In this document: positions 19,404 to 28,716 of the stretch, in pieces
Layout: every line of letters starts with the position of its first letter
Position numbering within the stretch: the stretch's first letter is position 1
Translations under genes and position numbers: made by a program
DNA from: Thermoguttaceae bacterium
Lineage (GTDB): Bacteria; Planctomycetota; Planctomycetia; Pirellulales; Thermoguttaceae
DNA length: 41,175 nucleotides
Direction of reading: 5' to 3'
Assembly (NCBI GenBank): GCA_029975295.1
Contig: JARKPK010000148.1
Coordinates: 1 to 41,175, forward strand
The notes under the pieces: generated by a model
Told to the model about the DNA's origin: nothing
What the model saw: only the letters and a program-made list of their open reading frames with translations
Database searches by the model: none

Positions 19404-20420
19404 ATGACGGCGGCGATCGAGATCAAAGGACTGACCAAATCCTTCCGGGTCTATCAGAAACCGGAGGGATTGCTTGCCTCGGTCGCGGGCTTGTTCCGCC
19501 GCCGATATCGCCACGTCGAAGCCGTGCGCGGCATCAATCTCACCGTGACGCCCGGAGAATTTGTCGCCTTTTTGGGGCCCAACGGCGCCGGCAAGACGAC
19601 AACGCTGAAGCTGCTCTCGGGCGTGCTGACGCCGACGTCGGGCGAGGCTCGAGTGCTGGGCCACGTTCCCTGGCGCCGCGAGAATCGCTATCGGAGGCGG
19701 TTTGCCCTAGTCATGGGGCAGAAGAACCAGCTTTGGTGGGACCTGCCGGCTGCCGAGTCGTTCCGGCTGCATCAACATATCTACTCGTTGCCGCGGACCG
19801 AATTCGAACGGACCCGAGACGATCTGGCCGAGATGCTTTCTGTGACGCATCTGCTCCAGCAGCCGGTGCGCGAGCTGTCGTTGGGCGAGCGAATGAAGAT
19901 GGAGCTGATCGCCGCGCTGCTCCACTCGCCTGAGGTGCTGTTTCTCGATGAGCCGACGATCGGCCTCGACGTGGTCGCCCAGCACAACATTCGCGCGTTT
20001 CTGCGCGACTATCAACAACGCCGCGGGGTGACGATCGTGCTGACGAGCCACTATATGATCGACGTGGCGGCTCTCTGTCACCGTGTGGTGATGATGGGGC
20101 GGGGCCGCATCGTTTACGACGGAAGCCTCGATGGGATTGTCGAGCGTTTCGGAGGGCACAAGGTCATTTCGCTGCATGTCAACGGGGCGTGGTCGCCCGA
20201 ACTGTTGAGCGGTTTGGGAGAGTTGCTCTCGTTCGAGCCGCCGCGCGCCCGCCTTCGCGTCGCCCGTGGCGACGTGCCTGCCGTTTTGCAGCGGATTTTG
20301 GCCGCCGGCCAAGTGCTGGATTTGAGCGTGGAGGATCCGCCGCTCGAAGAGATTGTGGCCGCTTGGTTCGCGGCCGAGCGTTCGGATGACGGCCCTTCGC
20401 GGCGGGGCGAAGAGGTGTAG
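19404..20420 (+). CDS. ABC transporter ATP-binding protein (COG4586-like)
   Basis: ATPase subunit of an ABC-2 exporter, 338 residues. It has Walker A GPNGAGKT (58-65), Q-loop GQKNQLWWDLP (about 105-115), a signature written LSLGE (159-163) instead of LSGGQ, Walker B VLFLDEPT (178-185) and the switch His in TSHYM. The VPWRRENRYRRR and QLWWDLP segments resemble the uncharacterised family usually paired with two ABC-2 permeases, as here. The C-terminal 90 residues form an accessory domain. The ATG at 19404 follows GGAG at 5 nt; an upstream in-frame TTG is less likely. The next gene starts 2 nt after the stop, so the three genes form one operon. The substrate is unknown; the neighbours suggest a lipid, but that is inference. 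Confidence 0.92.
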   Translation: MTAAIEIKGLTKSFRVYQKPEGLLASVAGLFRRRYRHVEAVRGINLTVTPGEFVAFLGPNGAGKTTTLKLLSGVLTPTSGEARVLGHVPWRRENRYRRRFALVMGQKNQLWWDLPAAESFRLHQHIYSLPRTEFERTRDDLAEMLSVTHLLQQPVRELSLGERMKMELIAALLHSPEVLFLDEPTIGLDVVAQHNIRAFLRDYQQRRGVTIVLTSHYMIDVAALCHRVVMMGRGRIVYDGSLDGIVERFGGHKVISLHVNGAWSPELLSGLGELLSFEPPRARLRVARGDVPAVLQRILAAGQVLDLSVEDPPLEEIVAAWFAAERSDDGPSRRGEEV

Positions 20421-20422
20421 AA

Positions 20423-21244
20423 ATGTCGCCGGCGGCAGCGTGGACGATCATCCGCATCAGCATCGCCGAGCGATTGATCTATCGCGGCGATTTCGCCCTG
20501 GGCACGTTGATGCGCTTCTTGCCCATCGTCACGCAGGTGTTCTTGTGGGCAGCCGTCTTTTCGGCCCTCGACGCCGCCGGCCGACCCGCCGAGGTGGCGG
20601 GCTTTTCCTATCGCGAGATGATCGCCTACTACCTTCTGACGATGGTGGCCCGAGCATTCTCCAGCATGCCGGGATTAGCCTCGGGCATTGCGCGCGACAT
20701 CCGCAGCGGCGCTGTCAACAAGTACTTGATTCAGCCGGTGGACATGCTCCACTACCTGCTGCTGCACCGTATTGCGCACAAGTTGGTGTACTACTCGGTG
20801 GCCTTGGGGCCGTTCGCACTGGTGTTTCTGCTGTGCCGCGGTTTTTTCCCCGGTTGGCCCGACCCTGAAACGCTTTGCGTTTTCGCAGCATCGCTGGTGA
20901 TGGCGTTTCTGCTGGGGTTTTTCTTGGAGAGCGCGCTGGGAATGATCGGGTTTTGGTTCCTTGAGGTGAGTTCGCTCTTGTTCGTTTACATGTTGTTCGC
21001 GTTTTTCTTTTCCGGGCACATGTTTCCGATCGACATGTTGCCCGCAGGAGTTGCGACCGTTGTTCGACTGCTGCCGTTGCAGTATTTGGCCTATTTCCCC
21101 GCGGCGGTGTTCTTGGGCAAGGTGAGCGGTCCGGAGCTTTGGCAATCGCTGGCCGTCGAGGCCGCGTGGATTGTCTTTTTCGCCTTTGCCGGACGGATTG
21201 CCTTCAGGCGGGGAGTGCGACGCTACGGCGGCTACGGCGGTTGA
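20423..21244 (+). CDS. ABC-2 type permease subunit 1
   Basis: Integral membrane protein of 273 residues with about six hydrophobic segments, for example FLPIVTQVFLWAAVFSAL, a long central helix pair near 140-185, and VSSLLFVYMLFAFFFSGH. It resembles the first permease of the COG4586/4587/3694-type ABC trio. The start codon lies two bases after the ATPase stop, with GAGGTG from the end of that gene as Shine-Dalgarno, so expression is tightly coupled. It would form the translocation pore with the following permease. The export direction is inferred from the ABC-2 type and the lack of a binding protein. Confidence 0.85.
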   Translation: MSPAAAWTIIRISIAERLIYRGDFALGTLMRFLPIVTQVFLWAAVFSALDAAGRPAEVAGFSYREMIAYYLLTMVARAFSSMPGLASGIARDIRSGAVNKYLIQPVDMLHYLLLHRIAHKLVYYSVALGPFALVFLLCRGFFPGWPDPETLCVFAASLVMAFLLGFFLESALGMIGFWFLEVSSLLFVYMLFAFFFSGHMFPIDMLPAGVATVVRLLPLQYLAYFPAAVFLGKVSGPELWQSLAVEAAWIVFFAFAGRIAFRRGVRRYGGYGG

Positions 21245-21262
21245 GAGGGCGCGCAAACGGCG

Positions 21263-22168
21263 ATGAGAACGATGGATTCGAGACAATCCGCGAATCCCGC
21301 GCTTGGGGCGGCCGACGGTGGGCCGATCGGTCCGAGCGGCCCGCTTCGTTACGTGCGCGTGATGGCCGTTTTCGCGCGGAACAGCCTGGTCCGGGACATG
21401 ACGTTCCGTGTGAACTTTTTGATCAATGTTGCGTCGTCGATCTCTTGGGTGTTGATGAACTTGGGCTTCTACCTGTTGATCTTTCGTTTTGCGCCGTCGA
21501 TCGGCGCGAGCACCGGCTGGGAACAATGGCCGTTTTTCGCGTTCTTGGCGACCGGTTTGTTGATCAATAGCACCGTGCATGCGTTGTTCATGGTCAATGC
21601 GGACGAGTTGAGCGAGCTCATTCGCACAGGCAATCTCGATTTCGTGCTGCTTCGCCCGATTGATACTCAGTTCATGGTTTCGCTGAGTCGGATTGATTGG
21701 TCGGCATTGGGCAATTTTTGCGTGGGTCTGATTCTGCTTGCCACCGCGCTTGTTCGGATGAATTATCTGCCGAGTTTTCTCGAATGCGCCCTGTACGTGT
21801 TCTTCCTGGTCTGCGGAGTGGCGATTTACTATAGCTTGATGATCGCGCTGGCGGCTTCGAGCGTTTGGCTGGGCCGCAATCTTTCGCTGCTGGATTTCTG
21901 GTTCTACATCACGACATTCGCCCGTTATCCGATGGAGATTTACCAAGGGCGATTCGGCGCGCCGCTCCGGGCGGCGTTCACTTGGGTGATTCCCGTGCTC
22001 GTGGTGGTTAATGTGCCGGCGCGATTGCTCGTTCAATCGGTTCGGCCTTCGTCGGCGAGCGATTGGTTCTTGGCGGCCTTCGCCGTGGCGGCGGCGATCG
22101 CAAGCCTTGCCGCCTCGCGGATCATCTTTCAAATCGCGCTTCGGGCGTATCGCAGCTCCGGGAGTTAG
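21263..22168 (+). CDS. ABC-2 type permease subunit 2
   Basis: Second permease, 301 residues, about six membrane segments after a cytoplasmic N-terminal tail of about 30 residues. The pattern VMAVFARNSLVRDMTFRVNF then a first membrane helix is typical of the third partner in these ABC-2 trios. NTGNLDF-like text appears as IRTGNLDFVLLRPID, a conserved cytoplasmic coupling region. It starts 18 nt after the previous stop. It completes an exporter of one ATPase dimer and two different permeases. No substrate can be assigned from sequence. Confidence 0.85.
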   Translation: MRTMDSRQSANPALGAADGGPIGPSGPLRYVRVMAVFARNSLVRDMTFRVNFLINVASSISWVLMNLGFYLLIFRFAPSIGASTGWEQWPFFAFLATGLLINSTVHALFMVNADELSELIRTGNLDFVLLRPIDTQFMVSLSRIDWSALGNFCVGLILLATALVRMNYLPSFLECALYVFFLVCGVAIYYSLMIALAASSVWLGRNLSLLDFWFYITTFARYPMEIYQGRFGAPLRAAFTWVIPVLVVVNVPARLLVQSVRPSSASDWFLAAFAVAAAIASLAASRIIFQIALRAYRSSGS

Positions 22169-22486
22169 CCTGAACTGCGGCGCTGCGGCCGAAGGCCGGG
22201 CGCGGCCTTGCGTCGCATTCATGCTTGTCGATAATGTGTCTGCGAAGCAATGCGTTGGGGGGCGGCCGAGGCGGGCCGACTTGGGTTGGCAAAACCGCGA
22301 GCTGTACGAAACACCTCGTGGTTGCGGATCAATAATGCTTTGATTTAGTCGGCGCCGAGGCGCCATGAGGGACCGTCGCTCCGCTTAGGCCGTTTGGCCG
22401 CACGCGGTTCGTCGGGCCGAGGCTGCTTTCGCGCAGGTTCGATGGTCGTACCGATTGTGCGCGTTTTGGGAAAAGGCGGTTGATTG
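22169..22486. other. Spacer between the ABC exporter and the TIM-barrel gene
   Basis: 318 bases, no supported gene. A short hairpin CGGCC-GAA-GGCCG lies at 22186-22198, 18 nt after the permease stop, and an isolated AATAAT at 22331-22336 lacks a good -35 partner. Nothing else is evident. Confidence 0.45.
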
Positions 22487-23341
22487 ATGCGATTGGCATA
22501 CAGCTCCAATGCCTATATGCGTTACTCCATCGAGGAGACGATCGAACGCATTGCGCGGTTGGGATACCAGGGATTGGAACTGCTGGCCGACGTGCCTCAT
22601 GCCTGGCCGGTCGGCTTGCTGGCCGAGCGGAAGGACTCAATCCGCCGCAGCCTGCAAGAGCAAGGGCTCAGCGTGGCCAATGTGAACGGCTTTATGATGA
22701 ATGCAGTGGCCGATGTGCGCCAGCCCTACTGGCACCCGTCGTGGATCGAGCCCGACGCCCATTATCGCGCATTGCGCCGCGAGCACACGAAACGAGCGCT
22801 TCGGTTGGCCGCCGAACTGGGGGCGCCATCGGTGCAGACCGAGCCGGGCGGGCCGCTCGAATCGGGGCAGTCGTGGAAACGCGCGGCCGATCTGTTCTAC
22901 CGGGAACTCATGCCGTGTGTTGAGGTGGCTGAGGAGGTCGGTGTATCGCTGCTGATCGAACCCGAGCCCGGATTGATGATCGAAACCTTCGAGCAGTATT
23001 TGGAGTTTGCCGGCCGAATCGATTCGCCCAGCCTCGGGTTGAACTTCGACATCGGGCATGCGTTCTGCGTGGGGCAAGAGCCGGAACAATGGGTGCCGCG
23101 GATGGCCGCTCACACGCGGCACTACCATCTGGAAGACATCGCCGCGACCCGTCGGCACGAGCATTTGATTCCGGGCCGAGGCGCCATCGACCTTGCCGCC
23201 GTGTTGCGGGCGATTCGCGCAACCGACTACCAGGGGTGGATCACGGTGGAACTCTATCCGTACATCGCCGATCCCGATCAGGCGGGCCTTGAGGCGAAAC
23301 AGCACGTCGAGCGAATCTGGCCCGACGCCGATGGGAACTGA
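22487..23341 (+). CDS. Sugar phosphate isomerase/epimerase-like TIM-barrel protein
   Basis: Xylose-isomerase-like (AP endonuclease 2 superfamily) TIM barrel, 284 residues. Candidate metal ligands lie on the usual strands: Glu in GLELLAD, Glu in VQTEPGG, Glu in LLIEPEPG, Asp/His in NFDIGHA, His in HYHLEDI and Glu in ITVELYPY. This is the pattern of divalent-metal isomerases and epimerases. The substrate is unknown. The ATG at 22487 follows an AAGG-like sequence and directly follows an in-frame TTG. It sits between an ABC exporter and a UbiA-type gene. Some bacterial clusters pair TIM-barrel proteins with EboC-like UbiA proteins, but this one is shorter than I would expect for EboE, so I do not name it so. 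Confidence 0.8.
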   Translation: MRLAYSSNAYMRYSIEETIERIARLGYQGLELLADVPHAWPVGLLAERKDSIRRSLQEQGLSVANVNGFMMNAVADVRQPYWHPSWIEPDAHYRALRREHTKRALRLAAELGAPSVQTEPGGPLESGQSWKRAADLFYRELMPCVEVAEEVGVSLLIEPEPGLMIETFEQYLEFAGRIDSPSLGLNFDIGHAFCVGQEPEQWVPRMAAHTRHYHLEDIAATRRHEHLIPGRGAIDLAAVLRAIRATDYQGWITVELYPYIADPDQAGLEAKQHVERIWPDADGN

Positions 23342-23925
23342 GGCGTTTCGGTCCGTTTGTCTCATCCCGGTTTCGCAAAGAAAGAATCATCGGCTGCGCG
23401 CTGCTTCTGCATGTTTGCTCGCTGGCGCGTGCAATGATGGCGACGGGTTGGGAAATGGGCAATGTCCTCGTCGGCAATCGGAAAAGGGCCATCGCCGAAA
23501 ATGCAAACCCCTGTTGAGTGCGGCGAAAGAACCGCGGCGTGCTTGCGATGGAAGCGGCTTGTGAGCCTGTTGCCGCTGCAATCGCCGCTCGGTTGTTGCA
23601 GCCGATAAAGATCGGGCGTCGCATCGCGTTCGAGTTGCCGTTGCGGGTGTTCGCTTTCGCTCAATCGGCGTTCGGGGTAGAATTCGTTGTGGTGGGCCTT
23701 CGACAACCGGAACAGGGCGAATTGTCTGCGGAAGCGATGGCCGACGACGTGAGCCGTTGACGCGGCGACGGGGCGATCGATCGTCGCTCCTGCAACCGCG
23801 CAATTCCTTTCCGTCCCAAACAGAACCGCGGAAAACAAATAGCAGTGTGGCGGCGCCGTGTCCGCCCTGCGAACGATTCGCTTTGCTCTCGGCCGCTTTT
23901 TTCGCGGACCCATTCAGTGTGATCC
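23342..23925. other. Spacer upstream of the UbiA-type gene
   Basis: 584 bases. A frame at 23518-23760 (+) could encode 80 residues, but it has no recognisable domain and no clear ribosome-binding site, so I do not call it. A TAGAAT at 23678-23683 resembles a -10 element with a poor -35; if used, the UbiA leader would exceed 200 nt. Confidence 0.45.
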
Positions 23926-24864
23926 ATGGTTCTTTTTCGCCGCGATCGACCCAACTGGCCAGCGCTGGCAGAGCTTGTTCGGGTTCCGAATTTGCCCACG
24001 GCCATGGCCGATTCGTTGATGGGGGCCCTGTTTGTTTCGGCCGATCGCTCGGCGGGTGGTTGGCCGGCGGTGGCTCTGGTCGCCGCGGCCTCGATGCTGA
24101 TGTATGCCGGCGGCGTGGCCCTGGGAGATGTGTTCGACGTTGCCGACGATGCCCGTCGCCGACCGAGCCGCCCGATTCCCTCGCGTCGGGTTTCGCTGCC
24201 GATGGCGCGTTTGGTTGCCGCCGAACTGCTGCTGCTGGGATCGACCGCGGCATGGTTTGCCGCGTTCTTCGCCGGCACGCTTTGGCCCGGCATCACCGCG
24301 TTGGCCTTGATTGCGACCATTGTCGCCTACACCGCTTGGCTGAAACGCACCTTTCTGGGGCCGGCGGCCATGGGAATGTGCCGGGCGTTGAACGTGTTGC
24401 TCGGTGTCAGTGCTGCGCCGCAATTTGCGCCGACCGCCGTTTGGCTGGTTGCCGCGGCTGTAGGGACGTACACGGCAGGGATCACGCTTTTCGCGCGGAC
24501 CGAAGAATCAATCAGCCGGCGGCGGACTCTCCTGCTGGCCACCGGGATTATGTTGGCCGGCCCCGGCCTGCTGGCATGCCTTCCGCTGACCGATGCGCCG
24601 TTGATTCCCACTCTGGTCGCCGAGCCGATGCGGTGGATCGTTCTGATGCTGATCTTGGCCTTGATGATTTCGTGGCGATGCGTTCGTGCGGTCGGCGACC
24701 CGCGGCCGATGCTTGTCCAGGTCACCGTGGCCTACGCGATCATGACATTGGTGGTGCTCGATGCCGCGGCGGCCTTCGCCGTGCGCGACGTCCAGGCGGC
24801 AGTGGTGATCTTGGCCTTGCTGATGCCGACGATTCTGCTTGCCCAGCGATTCAAGGCGACCTGA
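23926..24864 (+). CDS. UbiA-family prenyltransferase (EboC-like)
   Basis: Polytopic membrane protein of 312 residues with about eight to nine hydrophobic segments. The first Asp-rich motif reads GDVFDVADD (67-75), matching NDxxDxxxD with Gly for Asn, followed by the family hallmark RPSRPIPSRRVS (79-90). The usual second motif region reads TLFARTEES (about 187-195), without the DxxxD pair of aromatic prenyltransferases. This, with MGMCRALNVLLG (149-160), recalls the EboC-type UbiA branch; that resemblance is from memory, not a search. UbiA enzymes move a prenyl group from a diphosphate to an acceptor, so the upstream polyprenyl synthase is a plausible donor source. The ATG at 23926 is the only good start. 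Confidence 0.85.
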   Translation: MVLFRRDRPNWPALAELVRVPNLPTAMADSLMGALFVSADRSAGGWPAVALVAAASMLMYAGGVALGDVFDVADDARRRPSRPIPSRRVSLPMARLVAAELLLLGSTAAWFAAFFAGTLWPGITALALIATIVAYTAWLKRTFLGPAAMGMCRALNVLLGVSAAPQFAPTAVWLVAAAVGTYTAGITLFARTEESISRRRTLLLATGIMLAGPGLLACLPLTDAPLIPTLVAEPMRWIVLMLILALMISWRCVRAVGDPRPMLVQVTVAYAIMTLVVLDAAAAFAVRDVQAAVVILALLMPTILLAQRFKAT

Positions 24865-25154
24865 GCCGGACGCACTGCGCAAATCCCGCCGGAAATGCGA
24901 CCTAATCGCCGCGAAGCAGCGAGCCGTGTTGAGGGCGGTTGCGCGTAGATACGGATCGGCGCGGCCGTTCAAACGGCGAGCGCGGCAACCGTCTGCGGCC
25001 AACCGATTACCGGACTGCCGGCATTCGGCCGCACGGAACCGCTCAACCGCCGGGATCGCCGCTCATCCGGCATGATCGCTGCGACGAAAACGGCCGGAAG
25101 GCGTCCGCGGCGCGGCGGTTTTCGGGCCATGTGGGCACGCTCGATCGCAAGCGA
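24865..25154. other. Convergent spacer between the UbiA-type gene and argF
   Basis: 290 bases between two converging genes. It contains a small hairpin GCCGT-TCAA-ACGGC (24964-24977) and a wider inverted repeat GAAAAC...GTTTTC (25086-25091 and 25118-25123) with a GC-rich interior. Either may contribute to termination; neither is a canonical terminator. Confidence 0.4.
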
Positions 25155-26084
25155 TCATCGCACGACGTCGGCCGCGCCGAGCAGCCAAGCGAGTATCGCT
25201 TTCTGCACGTGCATGCGGTTGCCTGCTTGCCGGACGACAACGCTGTTCGGACCGTCAATGACCTCGTCGGTCACCTCCTCGCCGCGATGGGCCGGAAGAC
25301 AATGCATGAACACGGCGTGGCGCGGCGCGGCGGCCATCAGTCGGCCGTTGACCTGGTACGGCGAGAATATCGCGATCCGCTCGTCTCGCTCTTTCTCCTG
25401 GCCCATGCTCACCCAAACGTCGGTATAAACGGCGTCGGCTTGCGCAACAGCCTCGAAGGGGTCGTCGACAAAGGCGATGTCCAACGTATCGGCGTGTCGG
25501 CGAATCCACACCAGTTCATCGTCCGAGAATCGGTATTGCGTCGGACAGGCGACGAGCATCTTCATGCCCGTCCGCCCGCAGCCGAGGGCCAGACTGCGGG
25601 CCACATTGTTGCAGTCGCCGATCCACGCCAGCGTCGATCCGGCCAGTTTGCCCCGCAATTCACGGAGGGTGAACAGATCGGCCATCGCCTGACAGGGGTG
25701 GCTGAAATCGCTCAGTCCGTTGATGACGGGGCACGAGGCGCAACGGGCCAACGTGGCGAGCGTGTCGTGGGCGTAGCAGCGGACGACGATCGCATCGACG
25801 TACTCGCTCAACACCCGGCCGAAGTCCTCGATCGACTCGCGTTTTCGAAATCCTGCGTCGGGGCCGAGGAACAGCGTGCTGCCGCCCAATTGCCCCATGC
25901 CGGCCTCGAAGCTGACACGCGTTCGCAGCGAAGGCTTTTCGAAAATCATCGCCATCACCCGGCCGGCCAGCAAGGGGCGGCGAACGCCTTCGGCCAGCTT
26001 CGATTTGAGATCGGCGGCGATGTCGAACAAGCGGTTCACTTCGTCCGCGTTGACGTCAGCCAATGAGAGCAAATGACGTGGCAC
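25155..26084 (-). CDS. argF: Ornithine carbamoyltransferase
   Basis: Forms citrulline from ornithine and carbamoyl phosphate; 309 residues. The carbamoyl-phosphate loop is SLRTR (52-56, in FEKPSLRTRVSFE), a common variant of STRTR. HPCQ (129-132), the ornithine-side DVWVSMGQE (222-230) and HCLPAHRGEE (261-270) are intact. The SMG loop and HCLP motif favour ornithine over aspartate or acetylornithine. The start is GTG at 26082-26084, supported by GGGAGGA nine bases upstream. It is the last gene of argB-argD-argF, 54 nt after argD. Confidence 0.96.
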   Translation of the reverse strand: MPRHLLSLADVNADEVNRLFDIAADLKSKLAEGVRRPLLAGRVMAMIFEKPSLRTRVSFEAGMGQLGGSTLFLGPDAGFRKRESIEDFGRVLSEYVDAIVVRCYAHDTLATLARCASCPVINGLSDFSHPCQAMADLFTLRELRGKLAGSTLAWIGDCNNVARSLALGCGRTGMKMLVACPTQYRFSDDELVWIRRHADTLDIAFVDDPFEAVAQADAVYTDVWVSMGQEKERDERIAIFSPYQVNGRLMAAAPRHAVFMHCLPAHRGEEVTDEVIDGPNSVVVRQAGNRMHVQKAILAWLLGAADVVR

Positions 26085-26138
26085 GATAATAATCCTCCCA
26101 GGCGCGAACCTGTTTCGACGGGCGCGATTCCGCAGGCG

Positions 26139-27329
26139 TCAGGCGTTGGCCGCATAACGCCGCAGCACGTCGGCGATTATGTCGCAACCCTGATGGGCAA
26201 GTTCTTCGGTCAGTGTCAGAGCCGGCAGCAAACGCAGCACGTTGCCATGGGTGCAATTGATGAGCAGTTCGCGCTCAAGGCACGCCTTGACGATCGGCGC
26301 GCCTTCGAAGGCCAATTCCACGCCGACCATCACGCCCCGAACCCGAACATCTCGAATCGCTTCGCACTGCTGCTGCAATTCGACGAAGCGGGAGCGAAAC
26401 AGTTCGCCCAATTGCTTGCCTCGCTCGAGCAGCGACTGCTGTTCGATCATCTCAACGGCCGCCAATCCGGCCCGTGCGGCAATCGGGTTGCCCCCGAAAG
26501 TGGCCGCATGCATGCCGGGCCGCAAACTCGGGGCGATTTCGCGCTTGACGAGCATGGCTGCTCCGGCAATGCCCCCGCACAGGGCCTTGGCCAAGGTCAT
26601 GATATCGGGGACAACATGATCACCTTGGTAAGCGAACCATTCGCCCGTTCGGCCGAAGCCCGTCTGAACCTCGTCGAAAATCAGCAGCAACTCGCGTTCG
26701 TCGCACAAACGCCGCAGTCCGGCGAGGAATCCCTCCGGCGGTATCCGCACGCCGCCCTCGCCCTGGATCGGCTCGATCATGATGGCGGCCGTCTCGTTGT
26801 CGATAAGCCGTTCCACCGCGTCGAGATCGCCGAACGGGGCGTACACGAAGCCGGCCATCAGAGGCCCCAGCCCCTCGTGATATTTCGGCTGCGCCGTCGC
26901 CGAGGTCGAACCAAGGGTTCGGCCGTGAAAGCCGCCCTCAAACGTAATGATCTTGTATTTGTGCTTCGGCGTGTGCAGACGCGCCAATTTGATCGCGGCT
27001 TCGTTTGCCTCGGTCCCCGAGTTGCAGAAGAAGGCTTGGCCCCCGAAACTTCGCTCCGACAGGGCTTGAGCCCATCGGCCTTGCACTTCGGTGTACCAGG
27101 TGTTGGGCACATGAATCAGTTTGCCCACTTGATCGCGCACGGCGTCCACAACAGGCCCGGGGCAGTGCCCCAGCAAGTTGCATCCCCAGCCGGGAAAAAG
27201 ATCCAAATAGCGGCGCCCTTCGCTATCCCAAACATACGAGTCTTCACCACGAACCAGGCTGACCGGGAATCGGGCATAATTGGGAACAACGTATTGCTGG
27301 AACAGCTTGATCGTTTCTTCGCTGGTCAT
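26139..27329 (-). CDS. argD: Acetylornithine aminotransferase
   Basis: Class III PLP aminotransferase, 396 residues, converting N-acetylglutamate semialdehyde and glutamate to N-acetylornithine and 2-oxoglutarate. It has NSGTEANE (103-110), [10 protein letters not shown] (132-141), [13 protein letters not shown] (217-229) and the PLP lysine in TLAKALCGG (Lys248). The family also includes ornithine and succinylornithine aminotransferases; the argB and argF neighbours settle the assignment. The ATG at 27327-27329 has no clear Shine-Dalgarno. A hairpin of 8 outer base pairs starts 19 nt upstream (27348-27390). The 379-nt gap to argB is long for an operon. Confidence 0.95.
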   Translation of the reverse strand: MTSEETIKLFQQYVVPNYARFPVSLVRGEDSYVWDSEGRRYLDLFPGWGCNLLGHCPGPVVDAVRDQVGKLIHVPNTWYTEVQGRWAQALSERSFGGQAFFCNSGTEANEAAIKLARLHTPKHKYKIITFEGGFHGRTLGSTSATAQPKYHEGLGPLMAGFVYAPFGDLDAVERLIDNETAAIMIEPIQGEGGVRIPPEGFLAGLRRLCDERELLLIFDEVQTGFGRTGEWFAYQGDHVVPDIMTLAKALCGGIAGAAMLVKREIAPSLRPGMHAATFGGNPIAARAGLAAVEMIEQQSLLERGKQLGELFRSRFVELQQQCEAIRDVRVRGVMVGVELAFEGAPIVKACLERELLINCTHGNVLRLLPALTLTEELAHQGCDIIADVLRRYAANA

Positions 27330-27708
27330 AATCGCTGCATCTTTCTGGGCGTCGGGCCGTCATCGGGCGATGGCCCTGCGGTCCGACGCCGAACAATACT
27401 GCTCGCCCGTTCTTCGTTGGGGACGGCCTGCGCCAACCGGCTGCGGCATTGCGGGCAACCAAGTGAAACGACGCACAAAGGAAAGCGGCTCGGTGGTCGG
27501 TTGCACGTCCCTCCGCCGCTTCGCCGCGCTGGGCGACGCTATCACTATGGCGCGGCCTTGTTTCGAAGCGGACGATCACATTCTCGGCATTGCGCAGCTC
27601 ACCGACGCCGTTGCGGGCATCTCGCTTGCGATCTGAACAACCGTGCCGCCGTCGCCCGGCTTCTCCCAAGCGGCCGCGGCTTGTCGAAAAGCCCCGCTTC
27701 AGCCTCCT
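27330..27708. other. argB-argD intercistronic region
   Basis: 379 bases with no supported gene. The reading frames here are shadows without domain content. The notable element is the hairpin at 27348-27390, close to the argD start. No strong promoter was seen, so argD may depend on the argB promoter. Confidence 0.45.
27348..27390. repeat. Inverted repeat upstream of argD
   Basis: Outer arms GGCGTCGG (27348-27355) and CCGACGCC (27383-27390) pair perfectly over 8 bp. The interior can add GCC/GGC and ATC/GAT pairs around a GGGC loop with bulges. It lies 19-61 nt upstream of the argD ATG, where it could affect translation, mRNA processing or termination after argB. Confidence 0.4.
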
Positions 27709-28620
27709 TCAAACCCGCCCGCCGGCTTTCGAGCAACCGTTGTTGTCTTTGACGATCGCGGTGCCCACGCCCCGCGTGGTATACACTTCGAGCAAAAGCG
27801 AATGACGCAGTCGCCCGTCGATGATATGGACTTTGCGCACGCCGCGATCGAGCGTTTCCAAACAGGCTTGAACTTTGGGGATCATGCCGGTCTCAATGGT
27901 TCCGTCGGCGATGAGCGATCGGGCCTCGCTCTCGCTGAGGGTGGGGATGAGCGAATCGGGATCATCCTTGCGCCGCCGCACCCCGTTGACGTTGCTCAGG
28001 TAAACGAGCTTCTCCGCCTGCATCGCTTGGGCGACTGCGGTAGCCGCTGTGTCGGCATTGACGTTCAGCTTCTCTCCGTCGCGAGTGATCGCCATCGAAG
28101 GGATGACAGGCACGATGCCGCGCCGGCAATACGATTCGATCGTCGTGCGATCGACCCACGTGACTGTGCCCACATGGCCCAAGTCGAGCTCGTTGCCATC
28201 CGGGTCGCGGAGCTTCATCCGCTCGCCGTGCAGGACGTTGGTTGTCTTGAAGTTCAACGGTTGGGCGCGGCCGCCCAGTTGCTCGATGCGTTCGGCGATT
28301 TCTTCGTTGATCTGCTCCGCGAGAACCCTCTCGACGATTGCCAACGCCGCGTCGTCGGTGTAGCGACGGCCTTGCACGAAACGCGGGGTAAGGCCCGCCT
28401 CGCTCATCGCCTTGCTAATCGCTGCGCCGCCGCCATGCACGACAATGGGCTGCATGCCGACGGCTTCCATGAAGACCACATCGAGCAACAAGTGCGTAAT
28501 CGCCTTGTCGTCCTCCATGACGCTGCCGCCCAATTTGATCACCGTCACTTTGTCGCGGAATTGACGGATCCACTGGAGGGCCTCGATCAACACGTCGGCC
28601 TTGAGAATCGCTTCTTCCAA
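27709..28620 (-). CDS. argB: Acetylglutamate kinase
   Basis: Amino-acid-kinase fold enzyme, 303 residues, phosphorylating N-acetylglutamate, the second step of arginine synthesis. It has [11 protein letters not shown] (about 27-37), [12 protein letters not shown] (61-72), [11 protein letters not shown] (80-90) and a C-terminal [14 protein letters not shown]. About 20 residues forming an N-terminal helix ([17 protein letters not shown]) precede the first kinase strand. Such a helix is characteristic of arginine-inhibited hexameric enzymes and is absent from the E. coli form, so feedback inhibition by arginine is likely. The start is TTG at 28618-28620, behind a GGGGG run about seven bases upstream. 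No in-frame ATG lies upstream. Confidence 0.95.
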   Translation of the reverse strand: MEEAILKADVLIEALQWIRQFRDKVTVIKLGGSVMEDDKAITHLLLDVVFMEAVGMQPIVVHGGGAAISKAMSEAGLTPRFVQGRRYTDDAALAIVERVLAEQINEEIAERIEQLGGRAQPLNFKTTNVLHGERMKLRDPDGNELDLGHVGTVTWVDRTTIESYCRRGIVPVIPSMAITRDGEKLNVNADTAATAVAQAMQAEKLVYLSNVNGVRRRKDDPDSLIPTLSESEARSLIADGTIETGMIPKVQACLETLDRGVRKVHIIDGRLRHSLLLEVYTTRGVGTAIVKDNNGCSKAGGRV

Positions 28621-28716
28621 CGAAGTACCCCCAGGACTAAGTGACCATCACCCCCGGCTGTGGCGAACGGGATTAGCCCGCTCGAACAGCCGCTGAACGA
28701 CTGCATGCACGCTGTG

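Noticed and set aside
20675-22366. Long minus-strand frame opposite the ABC permeases
   Set aside because: It is antisense to two clear membrane proteins and has Arg/Gln/His-rich shadow composition.
23518-23760. Possible 80-residue gene upstream of the UbiA-type gene
   Set aside because: No domain, no ribosome-binding site, composition like the intergenic flanks.
22487-24864. Complete ebo cluster
   Set aside because: Only an EboC-like UbiA and a TIM-barrel protein shorter than expected for EboE are present; eboA, B, D and F are not.
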